Positions 27,206 through 35,588 of a stretch of 64,000 nucleotides of DNA are shown piece after piece. The first letter of the stretch is position 1; each line of letters begins with the position of its first letter. Both the position numbers and the translations under genes were made by a program. This DNA comes from Curtobacterium sp. MR_MD2014 (GTDB taxonomy: Bacteria; Actinomycetota; Actinomycetes; Actinomycetales; Microbacteriaceae), in contig NZ_CP009755.1 of the NCBI RefSeq assembly GCF_000772085.1, forward strand, positions 2,232,001-2,296,000. Reading direction: 5' to 3'. The notes beneath the pieces are model-generated. The model was not told the origin of the DNA and ran no database searches. It saw only the letters and a program-made list of their open reading frames with translations.

Positions 27206-28513
27206 CTAGCGCCCCATGCCCCGGTAGGTGAAGCCCGCGGCGGTCCAGGCCTCGCGGTCGAGGCAGTTGCGCCCGTCGACCACGACCGGCGACGCGACGA
27301 GCGAGGCGACCTCGGCCGCGTCGAGCGCACGGAACACCGACCACTCGGTCAGCACGAGCACGATGTCCGCGCCGGTGACCGCCTCGGTCGGCGATCCGAC
27401 GTACTCGAGCTCCGGGTGCAGCTGACGTGCGGTCTCGATCGCCTCCGGGTCGTACGCCGCCACCGACGCACCGAGCCCGAGCAGGCGTGCCGCGATGTCG
27501 AGCGCCGGGGAGTCGCGGACGTCGTCCGAGTTCGGCTTGAAGGCCAGGCCCAGCACGGCGACGCGCTTCCCGGTGACCGTCCCACCGAGCATCTCCGTGG
27601 CGAGGTCGACCGCGTGCGCGCGTCGACGGAGGTTGGTGGCGTCCACGTCGGCCAGGAAGGCGAGGGACTCCCCCACGCCCAGCTCGTCGGCGCGGGCCTG
27701 GAACGCGCGGATGTCCTTCGGCAGGCAGCCGCCGCCGAAGCCGAGACCGGCGTTGAGGAACTTCCGACCGATCCGGTCGTCGTGCCCGATCGCGTCGGCG
27801 AGCGCCGTGACGTCGGCGCCGGCGACCTCGGCGATCTCGGCCATCGAGTTGATGAACGAGATCTTCGTCGCGAGGAACGCGTTCGCGCTGATCTTCACGA
27901 GCTCCGCCGTGGGCAGGTTCACCACGAGGCGGGGCGTCCCCGCGGCGAGCGCCTGCGCGTACACCTCGTCGAGGGCCGCGACGGCACGCTCGCCGGCCTC
28001 GCCCTCCGGGACGCCGTAGACGAAGCGGTCGGGCGAGATGGTGTCCTGCACGGCGAAGCCCTCGCGGAGGAACTCCGGGTTCCACACCAGGGTCGCACCG
28101 GGGACCGCCGCCTCGACCTCGGCGGCCAGGCGCGCGGCGGTGCCGACCGGGACGGTCGACTTGCCCACGACGAACTCACCGGCCGACAGGTGCGGCGTGA
28201 GCGAGGCGACCGCGGCGTCGACGTACCGCATGTCCGCGGCACCGGTGGGACCCTGCGGGGTGCCGACCGCGAGGAAGTGCACGGCGGACCCGGCGACCTC
28301 GGCCATCTCGGTGGTGAAGCGGATGCGACCGGACGCCAGGGCCTCGGTCAGGATCTCGGGCAGCCCGGGCTCGAAGAAGGGGGCCTCGCCGGCGGCGAGA
28401 CGCTCGATCTTGGTCGGGTCGACGTCGACCGCGACGACCTCGTGTCCGAGCTTGGCCATGGAAGCGGCGTGCACGGCACCGAGGTACCCGCAGCCGATGA
28501 CGGAGATACGCAC
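27206..28513 (-). CDS. ugd: UDP-glucose 6-dehydrogenase
   Basis: 435 residues. NAD-binding GCGYLGAVHAASMA starts at residue 7, the substrate segment TLVWNPEFLREG at 141-152, and the catalytic cysteine C263 in FGGGCLPKDIRAF. It oxidises UDP-glucose to UDP-glucuronate, a precursor for acidic surface polysaccharide, which fits the neighbouring locus. The GTG start lies 6 nt after TAGCGT, again a leaderless arrangement. Confidence 0.95.
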   Translation of the reverse strand: MRISVIGCGYLGAVHAASMAKLGHEVVAVDVDPTKIERLAAGEAPFFEPGLPEILTEALASGRIRFTTEMAEVAGSAVHFLAVGTPQGPTGAADMRYVDAAVASLTPHLSAGEFVVGKSTVPVGTAARLAAEVEAAVPGATLVWNPEFLREGFAVQDTISPDRFVYGVPEGEAGERAVAALDEVYAQALAAGTPRLVVNLPTAELVKISANAFLATKISFINSMAEIAEVAGADVTALADAIGHDDRIGRKFLNAGLGFGGGCLPKDIRAFQARADELGVGESLAFLADVDATNLRRRAHAVDLATEMLGGTVTGKRVAVLGLAFKPNSDDVRDSPALDIAARLLGLGASVAAYDPEAIETARQLHPELEYVGSPTEAVTGADIVLVLTEWSVFRALDAAEVASLVASPVVVDGRNCLDREAWTAAGFTYRGMGR

Positions 28514-28519
28514 GGGACG

Positions 28520-28525
28520 ACGCTA
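28520..28525 (-). promoter_or_regulatory. -10 box of leaderless ugd promoter
   Basis: TAGCGT on the minus strand, 6 nt before the ugd GTG. Confidence 0.55.
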
Positions 28526-28566
28526 CCGGGTAACGAGGAAGACTCCCACTCCGGGCGCTCGGCACC

Positions 28567-29115
28567 TCACCGACCGGGGTCGCCCCAGGCGGGTCGCGAG
28601 GGTCCCCCGACGATCTCGTCCCAGTCCGGCTCGCGGTGCCGTCGGCGGGCCTCGTGCGCCTCGACCAGGTCGTGCAGCACGGCCACCACGAGGTCGGCGT
28701 GCGGGACGTCGGCGAGCACCACGGGCGTGTCCTCGCCGGGGAAGACGAGCACGTCACCGGACCGCCACACCCCCTGCAGGCCGCGGCGCCGCACCGTGAC
28801 GTCGTACCCGCGGGAGTGCAGGAGCTCGCGACGGGTCCGGGTGCCGAGACCACGGACCACCACGAGCCGCCGGGTCGTCACCACGTACCGCTCGGACATC
28901 CACCGCAGCAGCGGGACGAGGCCGCCGAGGACGACGAGCAGGACCGTCAGTCCGGCGACGACCGCGTTCAACCACGCGAGGTGTGCGCGGAACACGCCGA
29001 AGCCGAAGCCCCCTGCCAGTGCGACGACCACGACGAAGACGGCCGGACGGACGAGTCGGCGCGCGTGCGGCCGCAGCCGCGCGACCACGCGTTCGGGCGG
29101 CGGCTCGGCGGTCAT
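28567..29115 (-). CDS. PH-domain (bPH2-like) membrane protein
   Basis: 182 residues. Two adjacent hydrophobic segments (VRPAVFVVVVALAGGFGF and AVVAGLTVLLVVLGGLVPLL) are followed by a bacterial pleckstrin-homology-like domain, recognised by SERYVVTTRRLVVVRGLGTRTRREL. Start ATG 29115 is preferred; an ATG at 29127 that overlaps the birA stop is also possible. It follows birA directly and is probably cotranscribed. Function unknown; such proteins are membrane-bound and often next to birA in Actinobacteria (recollection, not checked). Confidence 0.82.
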   Translation of the reverse strand: MTAEPPPERVVARLRPHARRLVRPAVFVVVVALAGGFGFGVFRAHLAWLNAVVAGLTVLLVVLGGLVPLLRWMSERYVVTTRRLVVVRGLGTRTRRELLHSRGYDVTVRRRGLQGVWRSGDVLVFPGEDTPVVLADVPHADLVVAVLHDLVEAHEARRRHREPDWDEIVGGPSRPAWGDPGR

Positions 29116-29119
29116 GCCG

Positions 29120-29983
29120 TCATGCATAGCGCAGGTGGGTGAGGTCCCCCACCGCGACGCCCCTGGTTCGGCCGTCCCGATCCCGGATCGTGATGCGACC
29201 GTCGTCGTCGATGCCGGTGGCGTCGACCTCGTCGACGGTGCCGTCGGGCAGTTCCAGACGGACCCGGCGACCGATCGTGCCGCACGCTGCGCGGACGTGT
29301 GACCGGACGGCTCCGGCGGCCGCACCCCCGTCCACCAGCGCACGCACCGCCTCCAGGACGGCCGTCGTCCAGGTGGACAGCACCGCGTCCGCCAGGCCGT
29401 CGGCGTCACCGGTCGCACCGGCGACCGCCAACGACGTCGCGGTGGGAGTCGGCAGGGCGTCCTCCGGGATCGTCAGGTTCACGCCGGCGCCGACGACGAC
29501 GCTGCCGTCGGCGGCGACCTGGCAGAGGATGCCGCACACCTTGCGTCCGTCGACGAGCACGTCGTTCGGCCACTTCACCAGGACACGCGGCTCCGGCACG
29601 GGCGTCGCGTCGTCGGCGTCGGCGGCCGGACGGGAGGCCCTGGTCGCCGCGTCGACGTCGCCCAGCACGGCGGACACCGCGTCGCGCATCGCGGCGCCGG
29701 CGACCAGGGGCAGCCACCCGCGGTCGCGGTCGGCCAGGTCGGCGCGGACGAGCAGGCTCACCGCGAGCGTCTGCCCGGTCGGCGCGCTCCACGACCGGTC
29801 GAGCCGCCCGCGCCCCGCCGTCTGGTCGAGCGTGACCACGGCGCTGCCGTGCGCCCGACCGGGAGCGACGTCCAGCAGGTCGGCGTTCGTGGAGCCGGTG
29901 CGCCCGACGGCGTCGAACACCCCACCGGCGGCCTCGACGACGGCACGGGCACGCGGCAGGACCGGCGGGACGGGTGTGGACAT
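29120..29983 (-). CDS. birA: Biotin--[acetyl-CoA-carboxylase] ligase BirA
   Basis: 287 residues. It activates biotin with ATP and transfers it to the BCCP lysine. The ATP/biotin-binding motif GRGRLDRSWSAPTGQT lies at 57-72, then KWPNDVLVDGRKVCGIL. No N-terminal helix-turn-helix is present, so it is a monofunctional ligase, not a repressor. Divergent from the carboxylase beta-subunit gene with 74 bp between starts. The ATG is 7 nt after TAGATT. Confidence 0.95.
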   Translation of the reverse strand: MSTPVPPVLPRARAVVEAAGGVFDAVGRTGSTNADLLDVAPGRAHGSAVVTLDQTAGRGRLDRSWSAPTGQTLAVSLLVRADLADRDRGWLPLVAGAAMRDAVSAVLGDVDAATRASRPAADADDATPVPEPRVLVKWPNDVLVDGRKVCGILCQVAADGSVVVGAGVNLTIPEDALPTPTATSLAVAGATGDADGLADAVLSTWTTAVLEAVRALVDGGAAAGAVRSHVRAACGTIGRRVRLELPDGTVDEVDATGIDDDGRITIRDRDGRTRGVAVGDLTHLRYA

Positions 29984-29990
29984 GCACGCA

Positions 29991-29996
29991 AATCTA
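29991..29996 (-). promoter_or_regulatory. -10 box of leaderless birA promoter
   Basis: TAGATT on the minus strand, 7 nt before the birA ATG. It shares a 74-bp gap with the divergent accD promoter. Confidence 0.55.
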
Positions 29997-30045
29997 CGGG
30001 CAGGAACCGTGGGGGTCCTCCAACCGGCCCCGCCGTGGCCGCCGG

Positions 30046-30051
30046 TAGGGT
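30046..30051 (+). promoter_or_regulatory. -10 box of leaderless accD promoter
   Basis: TAGGGT, 6 nt before the GTG at 30058. Confidence 0.6.
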
Positions 30052-30057
30052 GAGCGG

Positions 30058-31653
30058 GTGACCACAGGAGACACCCCCGACCTCTCGACCACGGCCGGTC
30101 GCCTCGCGGACCTGCGCGACCGCTACCACGAGGCCGTGACCGCCGCGGGCGAGGCCGCCATCGCGAAGCAGCACGCGAAGGGCAAGGGCACCGCCCGCGA
30201 GCGCATCGAGCAGCTCCTCGACGAGAACTCGTTCGTCGAGTTCGACGAGTTCGTCCGCCACCGCACGACGTCGTTCGGCATGGACGCCAAGCGCCCCTAC
30301 GGCGACGCCGTCGTGACCGGCGTCGGCACGATCCACGGCCGCAACGTCGCGGTCTACGCGCAGGACTTCACCGTCTTCGGTGGCTCCCTCGGCGAGGTCG
30401 CCGGCGAGAAGATCGTCAAGGTGATGCAGCACGCACTGAAGACGGGTGTGCCGATCATCGGCATCCTCGACTCCGGCGGCGCCCGGATCCAGGAGGGCGT
30501 CGTCGCCCTGGGCAAGTACGGCGAGATCTTCCGCCTGAACACCCAGGCCTCCGGGGTCATCCCGCAGATCTCCATCGTGATGGGGCCGGCAGCCGGTGGT
30601 GCGGTGTACTCCCCCGCGCTCACCGACTTCGTCATCATGGTGGACAAGACGAGCCACATGTTCGTCACCGGTCCGGACGTCATCAAGACCGTCACCGGCG
30701 AGGACGTCGGCTTCGAGGAGCTCGGCGGCGCACAGACGCACAACGCCGTCTCGGGCGTCGCGCACTACCTGGCCGAGGACGAGACCGACGCGCTCGACTA
30801 CGCGCGCTCCCTCGTCGGCTTCCTGCCGGACAACAACCTGTCCGACCCGCCGGCCTACGACGTCGCCCCGGAACTCGAGACGACCGACGCCGACCACGAG
30901 CTCGACGTCGTCATCCCCGACTCGACGAACCAGCCGTACGACGTCACGACGATCGTCGAGCACATCGTCGACGACGGTGAGTTCCTCGAGGTCCAGCCGC
31001 TCTTCGCCCCGAACATCATGGTCGGCTTCGGCCGCGTCGAGGGCCGCACCGTCGGCATCATCGCGAACCAGCCGCAGGCGATGGCCGGGACGCTGAACAT
31101 CGACGCCGGCGAGAAGGCGGCCCGCTTCGTGCGGTTCTGCGACGCGTTCGGCATCCCGATCCTGACCCTCGTCGACGTCCCCGGCTACCTGCCCGGCACC
31201 GACCAGGAGTGGACCGGCGTGATCCGGCGCGGCGCGAAGCTGCTGTACGCGTACGCCGAGGCGACCGTCCCGCTCGTCACCGTCATCACGCGGAAGGCCT
31301 ACGGCGGCGCGTACATCGTGATGGGCTCGAAGCAGCTCGGTGCGGACATCAACCTGGCGTGGCCGACGGCCGAGATCGCGGTGATGGGCGGCCAGGGTGC
31401 GGTCAACATCCTGTACCGGGCCGAGATCAAGCGCGCGGAGGAGGCGGGCGAGGACGTCGCCGCGGTGCGCACCAGGCTCGCGAACGAGTACACCTACAAC
31501 GTGGCGTCGCCGTACCTGGCGGCCGAGCGTGGCGAGCTCGACGGCATCATCCAGCCGCACGCGACCCGGGTCTCGGTGATCAAGGCGCTGCGGGCGCTGC
31601 GCGGGAAGCGCGCGTCGCTGCCGCCGAAGAAGCACGGGAACATCCCGCTCTGA
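30058..31653 (+). CDS. accD: Acyl-CoA carboxylase beta subunit (carboxyltransferase)
   Basis: 531 residues, the PccB/AccD5 type with tandem N- and C-terminal carboxyltransferase halves. It transfers CO2 from biotin to acetyl- or propionyl-CoA. Characteristic segments: [28 protein letters not shown] and [23 protein letters not shown] in the N-half; [33 protein letters not shown] and [13 protein letters not shown] in the C-half. GTG start 6 nt after TAGGGT. The epsilon subunit gene starts within its stop codon. Confidence 0.95.
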   Translation: MTTGDTPDLSTTAGRLADLRDRYHEAVTAAGEAAIAKQHAKGKGTARERIEQLLDENSFVEFDEFVRHRTTSFGMDAKRPYGDAVVTGVGTIHGRNVAVYAQDFTVFGGSLGEVAGEKIVKVMQHALKTGVPIIGILDSGGARIQEGVVALGKYGEIFRLNTQASGVIPQISIVMGPAAGGAVYSPALTDFVIMVDKTSHMFVTGPDVIKTVTGEDVGFEELGGAQTHNAVSGVAHYLAEDETDALDYARSLVGFLPDNNLSDPPAYDVAPELETTDADHELDVVIPDSTNQPYDVTTIVEHIVDDGEFLEVQPLFAPNIMVGFGRVEGRTVGIIANQPQAMAGTLNIDAGEKAARFVRFCDAFGIPILTLVDVPGYLPGTDQEWTGVIRRGAKLLYAYAEATVPLVTVITRKAYGGAYIVMGSKQLGADINLAWPTAEIAVMGGQGAVNILYRAEIKRAEEAGEDVAAVRTRLANEYTYNVASPYLAAERGELDGIIQPHATRVSVIKALRALRGKRASLPPKKHGNIPL

Positions 31654-31928
31654 TGGGACGACACGCAGCACACCTCCCGGCGGACGCCGCGGTGCCGGCC
31701 GCGGCGGACGGCCCGGTCGGCGCCGACGTCCGGGTCGTCGCGGGCGATCCCTCGCCGGAGGAGCTGGCGGCCGTCGTCGCCGTGCTCCAGCGGCAGGCCG
31801 ACGAGGTCGCCGCCACCGGTCGCGCCGAGGTCACCGAGTCACCACGGACCGGGTGGGACGCGTCCGCCCGTGGCCTCCGCCGGCCGCTCGAGCACGGCTC
31901 CGGCGCCTGGGCCCGCTCGTTGCGCTGA
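31653..31928 (+). CDS. accE: Acyl-CoA carboxylase epsilon subunit
   Basis: 91 residues. The core VRVVAGDPSPEELAAVVAVLQRQ is the signature of the small epsilon subunit (PF13822) that helps assemble actinobacterial acyl-CoA carboxylase. The ATG shares one base with the beta-subunit stop (TGATG), so its translation depends on accD. The N-terminal ~25 residues are Ala-rich and variable. A hairpin terminator follows 40 bp downstream. Confidence 0.88.
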   Translation: MGRHAAHLPADAAVPAAADGPVGADVRVVAGDPSPEELAAVVAVLQRQADEVAATGRAEVTESPRTGWDASARGLRRPLEHGSGAWARSLR

Positions 31929-31967
31929 CCGACGGGCTGCGAGCGGCACGCCGCACGTCCCTCGACG

Positions 31968-31994
31968 GACCCCCGCCGTTCCCCGGCGGGGGTC
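31968..31994 (+). terminator. Terminator hairpin after accDE
   Basis: 10-bp stem (31968-31977 with 31985-31994), loop of 7, followed by TT. Located 40 bp after the accE stop. Confidence 0.7.
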
Positions 31995-32310
31995 TTGCGC
32001 GTCCGGGGGTACCGGCGGCACGATGTACCCCTGTCGCACCGCGCGACCCGGTCGTCGACCTCGGGTTGCGGGGTGCAATTCCCGGTCGGTCTCCCCTCGG
32101 CCGGGGGACACATCGACCGCGGAACCACCGGGAGGGCGTGGTTTGTCCCCCATAATGACGACTGACACGGCTTCGCGCAGCGGGCATAGTTGTCTGTGTT
32201 CGGTGTCCTTCCCAGAAGAACATCGTTGGTCGGTGGCCGACTAGGGTACGACGCCTCCGACCAGCTGCGAGCCAGGGCGACATTCGGGTTGTCGCTCAGG
32301 CTCGGGTCGT

Positions 32311-32342
32311 GAACGGGCCGGCCCCTCGGGACCGGCCCGTTC
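32311..32342. terminator. Terminator hairpin after two-component operon
   Basis: 11-bp GC-rich stem (32311-32321 with 32332-32342). It lies 57 bp beyond the end of the minus-strand two-component operon and could also stop plus-strand transcripts. Confidence 0.65.
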
Positions 32343-32399
32343 CCCGTTCCCAGGGGTCTTCCGCGCGCGTCTCGCTGGACGGCGGCTGTCGGTGCCGCC

Positions 32400-33446
32400 T
32401 CAGACCGTCGCGCGGCGCGGGATCTCGGTCCAGAGCACCACCGAGTCGTCCTCGTCGCCGTCGTCGTCCGATCCGACGCCGAGCGCCGCGGACTCGCTCG
32501 CCGCGGTGTCCAGTCGCAGCCCGACGATGGTGACCGCCGCCTCCGACCCCTCGGCCACCGTCCGGACGATCACGTTGTCCGCCTCGCGGGCTCGGCGCAG
32601 CGCACCGGCGATCTCGGCGTGCACCCGGCGGAGCTCGTCGATCTCCAGGTCGTCGAGGCCGCCGTCGTCGTGCAGCTGCACCGTGGCCCCACGTCGCCGC
32701 AGGCGCATGACCTCGTCACGGACGTCGTCGGACAGCAGCGATCGTCCGCGGATCTCGTCGCGGATCGCCTGCTCGAGGTGCAGGCACTCGGCCCGCTCGG
32801 CGTCGGTCAGGTCCCCGCCCCGGTCGATCACCTGCTGCAGCATCGGCAGCGCCATCCGGGTGGTCTGGCTCAGGCGGAACTGCCGTTCGAACACGTGGGC
32901 GTCCTGCGCGGCCTGCCAGTCCGCGGTCTCCTGCTCGGCACGGATGAAGTCGCGCGTGGTGCGGGTCGCCCGGTCCATCGCGACGGCGAAGCCGGTGGCG
33001 ACGGCGACCCACGTCAGGTTGCCGACCAGTCCGAGCGCCCCGAAGGCACCCGGTCCTGCCCAGACCACACCGAAGACCGTGACGAAGCCGACGCCGACCC
33101 ACGCGAAGGCGCGGCGGCCCCGCACGACGAGCACGACCATGAGCGTGCCGACCGCGGCGACCCACCAGGTGATCGAGTCGTCCTTCACCGTCAGGTCGAC
33201 GACGGGGGCGGCGATGACCGGCATGACCAGCGCGGTGGCGAGCGAGAAGCACGCCGCCCAGACCGGGAGGGTCCGACCGGGCAGGAAGATCGCGACGGCA
33301 CTCGCGGCGGCGTAGAGCGCCATGCACGTGAGCACCGGACCGACGTCACGGACGAACGGGAACGACGCCACGCCCAGTACGAGGTGGAAGACGGAGAACA
33401 GCGCGGCGAGCCCGATGGCGATCCTCGCCGGCAGGGACACCCTCAT
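32400..33446 (-). CDS. Degenerate sensor-kinase-like membrane protein
   Basis: 348 residues from ATG 33446. Five or six transmembrane segments fill residues 1-150. A helical linker (ATRTTRDFIRAEQETADWQA) and a C-terminal cytoplasmic part follow. That part has the position and helical look of a kinase dimerisation and ATPase region, but I see no conserved phospho-histidine box, no N-box asparagine and no glycine boxes. It is translated with the intact kinase upstream (ATGA overlap) and is the last gene of the three-gene two-component operon. I take it as a regulatory pseudo-kinase or partner; this is inference. Confidence 0.72.
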   Translation of the reverse strand: MRVSLPARIAIGLAALFSVFHLVLGVASFPFVRDVGPVLTCMALYAAASAVAIFLPGRTLPVWAACFSLATALVMPVIAAPVVDLTVKDDSITWWVAAVGTLMVVLVVRGRRAFAWVGVGFVTVFGVVWAGPGAFGALGLVGNLTWVAVATGFAVAMDRATRTTRDFIRAEQETADWQAAQDAHVFERQFRLSQTTRMALPMLQQVIDRGGDLTDAERAECLHLEQAIRDEIRGRSLLSDDVRDEVMRLRRRGATVQLHDDGGLDDLEIDELRRVHAEIAGALRRAREADNVIVRTVAEGSEAAVTIVGLRLDTAASESAALGVGSDDDGDEDDSVVLWTEIPRRATV

Positions 33447-34744
33447 GCGGACACCTCCGGGTGCCACTCGAGGCGGACCCGCGTACCCGCCCCGGGGTTG
33501 CTCGCGACCACCGCCGTGCCGCCCACGGCCTGCACCCGCTCGATGATCGAGCGGCGGACGCCGAGCCTCGCGGCAGGGACGGCAGCGAGGTCGAACCCGG
33601 CGCCGTCGTCACCGACCTCGACGTGCACGGCGCCACCACGTTGCTCGACACGGACCCACCGCTCGACCCCTGCCCCGCCGGCGTGCTGCACGCTGTTGAC
33701 GCACGCCTGCAACGCCGCGGATGCGAGCGCGTCCGCGATCGTCGCCGGGATGCGCAGCCCGCCGACCGGGGCGTCCCGCAGCCGGACGGGAGCGGCGAGC
33801 GCTCCGACGGCGTCGGTGATGCGGACGCGGAGGTCGTGCACCGTCACGGGCGGGGCCTCCCCCGGCAGGTCGGCTGCAGCGGCGCCGAGGTGGTCGATGG
33901 CGTTGCGCGCCATGCGGGCGGCGAGGGCCTTCGCCTCGGGCGTGTCCGCGCGTGCCGCCGAGAGCAGCGTGGTCAGGACGCTGTCGTGGACGATCGCGTC
34001 GACCTGCACCCGCTCGACCTCGGTCGCGTGCTCGCGGATCGCGAGCGAGTAGCGCCGCACCGCGGTGGCCTGTGCGGCGTCCACCGCAGCGGCGGCCCGA
34101 CGGAGGAGCACGGCGATGACGAGGACCGCTCCGCTGAGGATCGCCGAGTACACGCCCTGGAGCACCGCGCTGGCCCCGGCGTCGCCACCGAGCGGCGTGA
34201 GGCGCACGACGACGTAGACGGCGGGCACGAGCGCGGTGTAGACGGTCGCGCGCCACGGTGCGAAGCCCATCGCCGCCGCCGTCGACCCCACGGTGAGGAA
34301 CCACCACGGCCAGGGGTACTGACCGTCCGGGATCGGCTCGCGGACGGTGAGCGGCCACGTGACGAGCACGACGAGGAACAGCAGCGCGCACACGATCTGG
34401 GCGACCTGCGCGAACCGCTGCGCGAACGCGGACACCCCGACCGCCACGAACGACGCGCCGAGGACCGCCGCGGCGACCGGGCCCCACACGGGATCGAGCC
34501 ACGTCAGCTGCCGCACGACGGCGGGCGCGTAGACCGCGCCGTACCCGACCGCGGCGACCGCGATGAGGATCGCGAAGAGTCGTTCGACCGATGCCTGCGT
34601 CAGCGCGGGTCGCACACCGCGCAGGGGGTCGACGCCGAACGGTGCCGCCTCGGTCGGCGCGACGTCGTCCGTCGCGGAGCCCGACCCGTCGGGCGCCCCG
34701 GCCGGGACACCCGCCGACCGTGCCGGTCCGGCCGTGGTGGCCAT
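33443..34744 (-). CDS. Sensor histidine kinase (HisKA_3/HATPase type)
   Basis: 433 residues. Several membrane helices span ~55-215. The phospho-acceptor box is DAIVHDSVL with H253, a variant of the HisKA_3 motif. The ATPase domain shows the N box ALQACVNSVQHA, the G1 box VEVGDDGAGFD and the G2 region NPGAGTRVRLEW. It pairs with the LuxR-type regulator whose gene ends 5 bp upstream. Its stop overlaps the start of the degenerate partner. Confidence 0.87.
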   Translation of the reverse strand: MATTAGPARSAGVPAGAPDGSGSATDDVAPTEAAPFGVDPLRGVRPALTQASVERLFAILIAVAAVGYGAVYAPAVVRQLTWLDPVWGPVAAAVLGASFVAVGVSAFAQRFAQVAQIVCALLFLVVLVTWPLTVREPIPDGQYPWPWWFLTVGSTAAAMGFAPWRATVYTALVPAVYVVVRLTPLGGDAGASAVLQGVYSAILSGAVLVIAVLLRRAAAAVDAAQATAVRRYSLAIREHATEVERVQVDAIVHDSVLTTLLSAARADTPEAKALAARMARNAIDHLGAAAADLPGEAPPVTVHDLRVRITDAVGALAAPVRLRDAPVGGLRIPATIADALASAALQACVNSVQHAGGAGVERWVRVEQRGGAVHVEVGDDGAGFDLAAVPAARLGVRRSIIERVQAVGGTAVVASNPGAGTRVRLEWHPEVSA

Positions 34745-34749
34745 CGGGG

Positions 34750-35466
34750 TCAGCGGCCGTCGGTGTCGGGGTCGATGCCCGAGTCGAGCCCGGGCAGGAT
34801 GCCGTCCTCGACCGCGCGGCGCAGCAGGTCGACCTTCGTCGGCGCCGGACGCCCCACCTCGACGTACTTCACACGGATGCGGTCGAGGTACTCACGCGCC
34901 GTCGAGTACCCGATGCCGAGCTGCTGCGCCGCGAGCTTGAGCGGCAGCCCGGAGGCGTAGAGGTGCAGGATCTCGCGCTCGCGGCGTCCGAGCTGCGCCT
35001 TGGCGAAGTCGCGGTCGGCGTCGATGGCGCTCGCCCACTCGAGGTTGTTGAGCACGTCGCCGCGGGCGACGGTCGCCACGGCCGCCATCACGGTCTTGGT
35101 CGCGGACGACTTGGGGATGACGCCGGCCGCCCCTGCGGCCAGTGCCTCGCGCACGCTCGCGACGCGGTCGGCGATCGAGTGGACGAGCACCGCGGAGCCG
35201 GTGCCCTGCACACCCTTGACGTTCGCGGTCACGGTCGAGCCGTCGCCGAGCGACAGGTCGAGCACGACGACGTCGACCTCACGCCCGCCGAGCTGGGCCA
35301 CGTACTCGGGCACGCTCGCGGCGGTGAGCACCACCTCGAACCCCTCGTTCTGGCACGCCGCCTGGATGCCGAGCCGCACGGACTCGTGGTCGTCGACGAT
35401 CGCGACGCGGACGGGCCTGGTGGCCAGTCCGGTCGTCCCGCTGCTGGTGTTCGTGTCTGCTGCCAC
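34750..35466 (-). CDS. LuxR/NarL-family response regulator
   Basis: 238 residues. Receiver domain with acidic pocket D25-D26, phospho-acceptor D70 in VVVLDLSLGDGS and a conserved K in VIPKSS. The C-terminal LuxR helix-turn-helix runs from LGRREREILHLYASGLPLKLAAQQLG to TAREYLDRIRVK. GTG start preceded by GAGAGG. It heads a three-gene operon with the two sensor-like genes. The regulon cannot be read from the window. Confidence 0.9.
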   Translation of the reverse strand: MAADTNTSSGTTGLATRPVRVAIVDDHESVRLGIQAACQNEGFEVVLTAASVPEYVAQLGGREVDVVVLDLSLGDGSTVTANVKGVQGTGSAVLVHSIADRVASVREALAAGAAGVIPKSSATKTVMAAVATVARGDVLNNLEWASAIDADRDFAKAQLGRREREILHLYASGLPLKLAAQQLGIGYSTAREYLDRIRVKYVEVGRPAPTKVDLLRRAVEDGILPGLDSGIDPDTDGR

Positions 35467-35588
35467 GGTGACCTCTCGTTCCGATGCGCGCCCGGCCCCT
35501 GTCGCCGGGAGCGATCACCGACCAAGGATACCCAGGTCGGACCCAGGCTCCGAGTTGTGGGACACCGCGTCACACTGCGGACCCGGGG

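Larger units (their letters stand above)
31929..32399. other. Gene-free 471-bp interval
   Basis: Between accE and the end of the two-component operon. It contains the two hairpins listed at 31968 and 32311. Between them GC content is lower than in nearby genes, with AT-richer patches (CATAAT near 32149, a TAGGGT near 32242). No convincing ORF or known RNA fold is seen; a short RNA ending at the 32311 hairpin is possible but unsupported. Confidence 0.5.

Noticed and set aside
32040..32310. Known riboswitch or 6C-type RNA in the gene-free interval
   Set aside because: I could not match conserved cores of riboswitches or the C-rich loops of 6C RNA.
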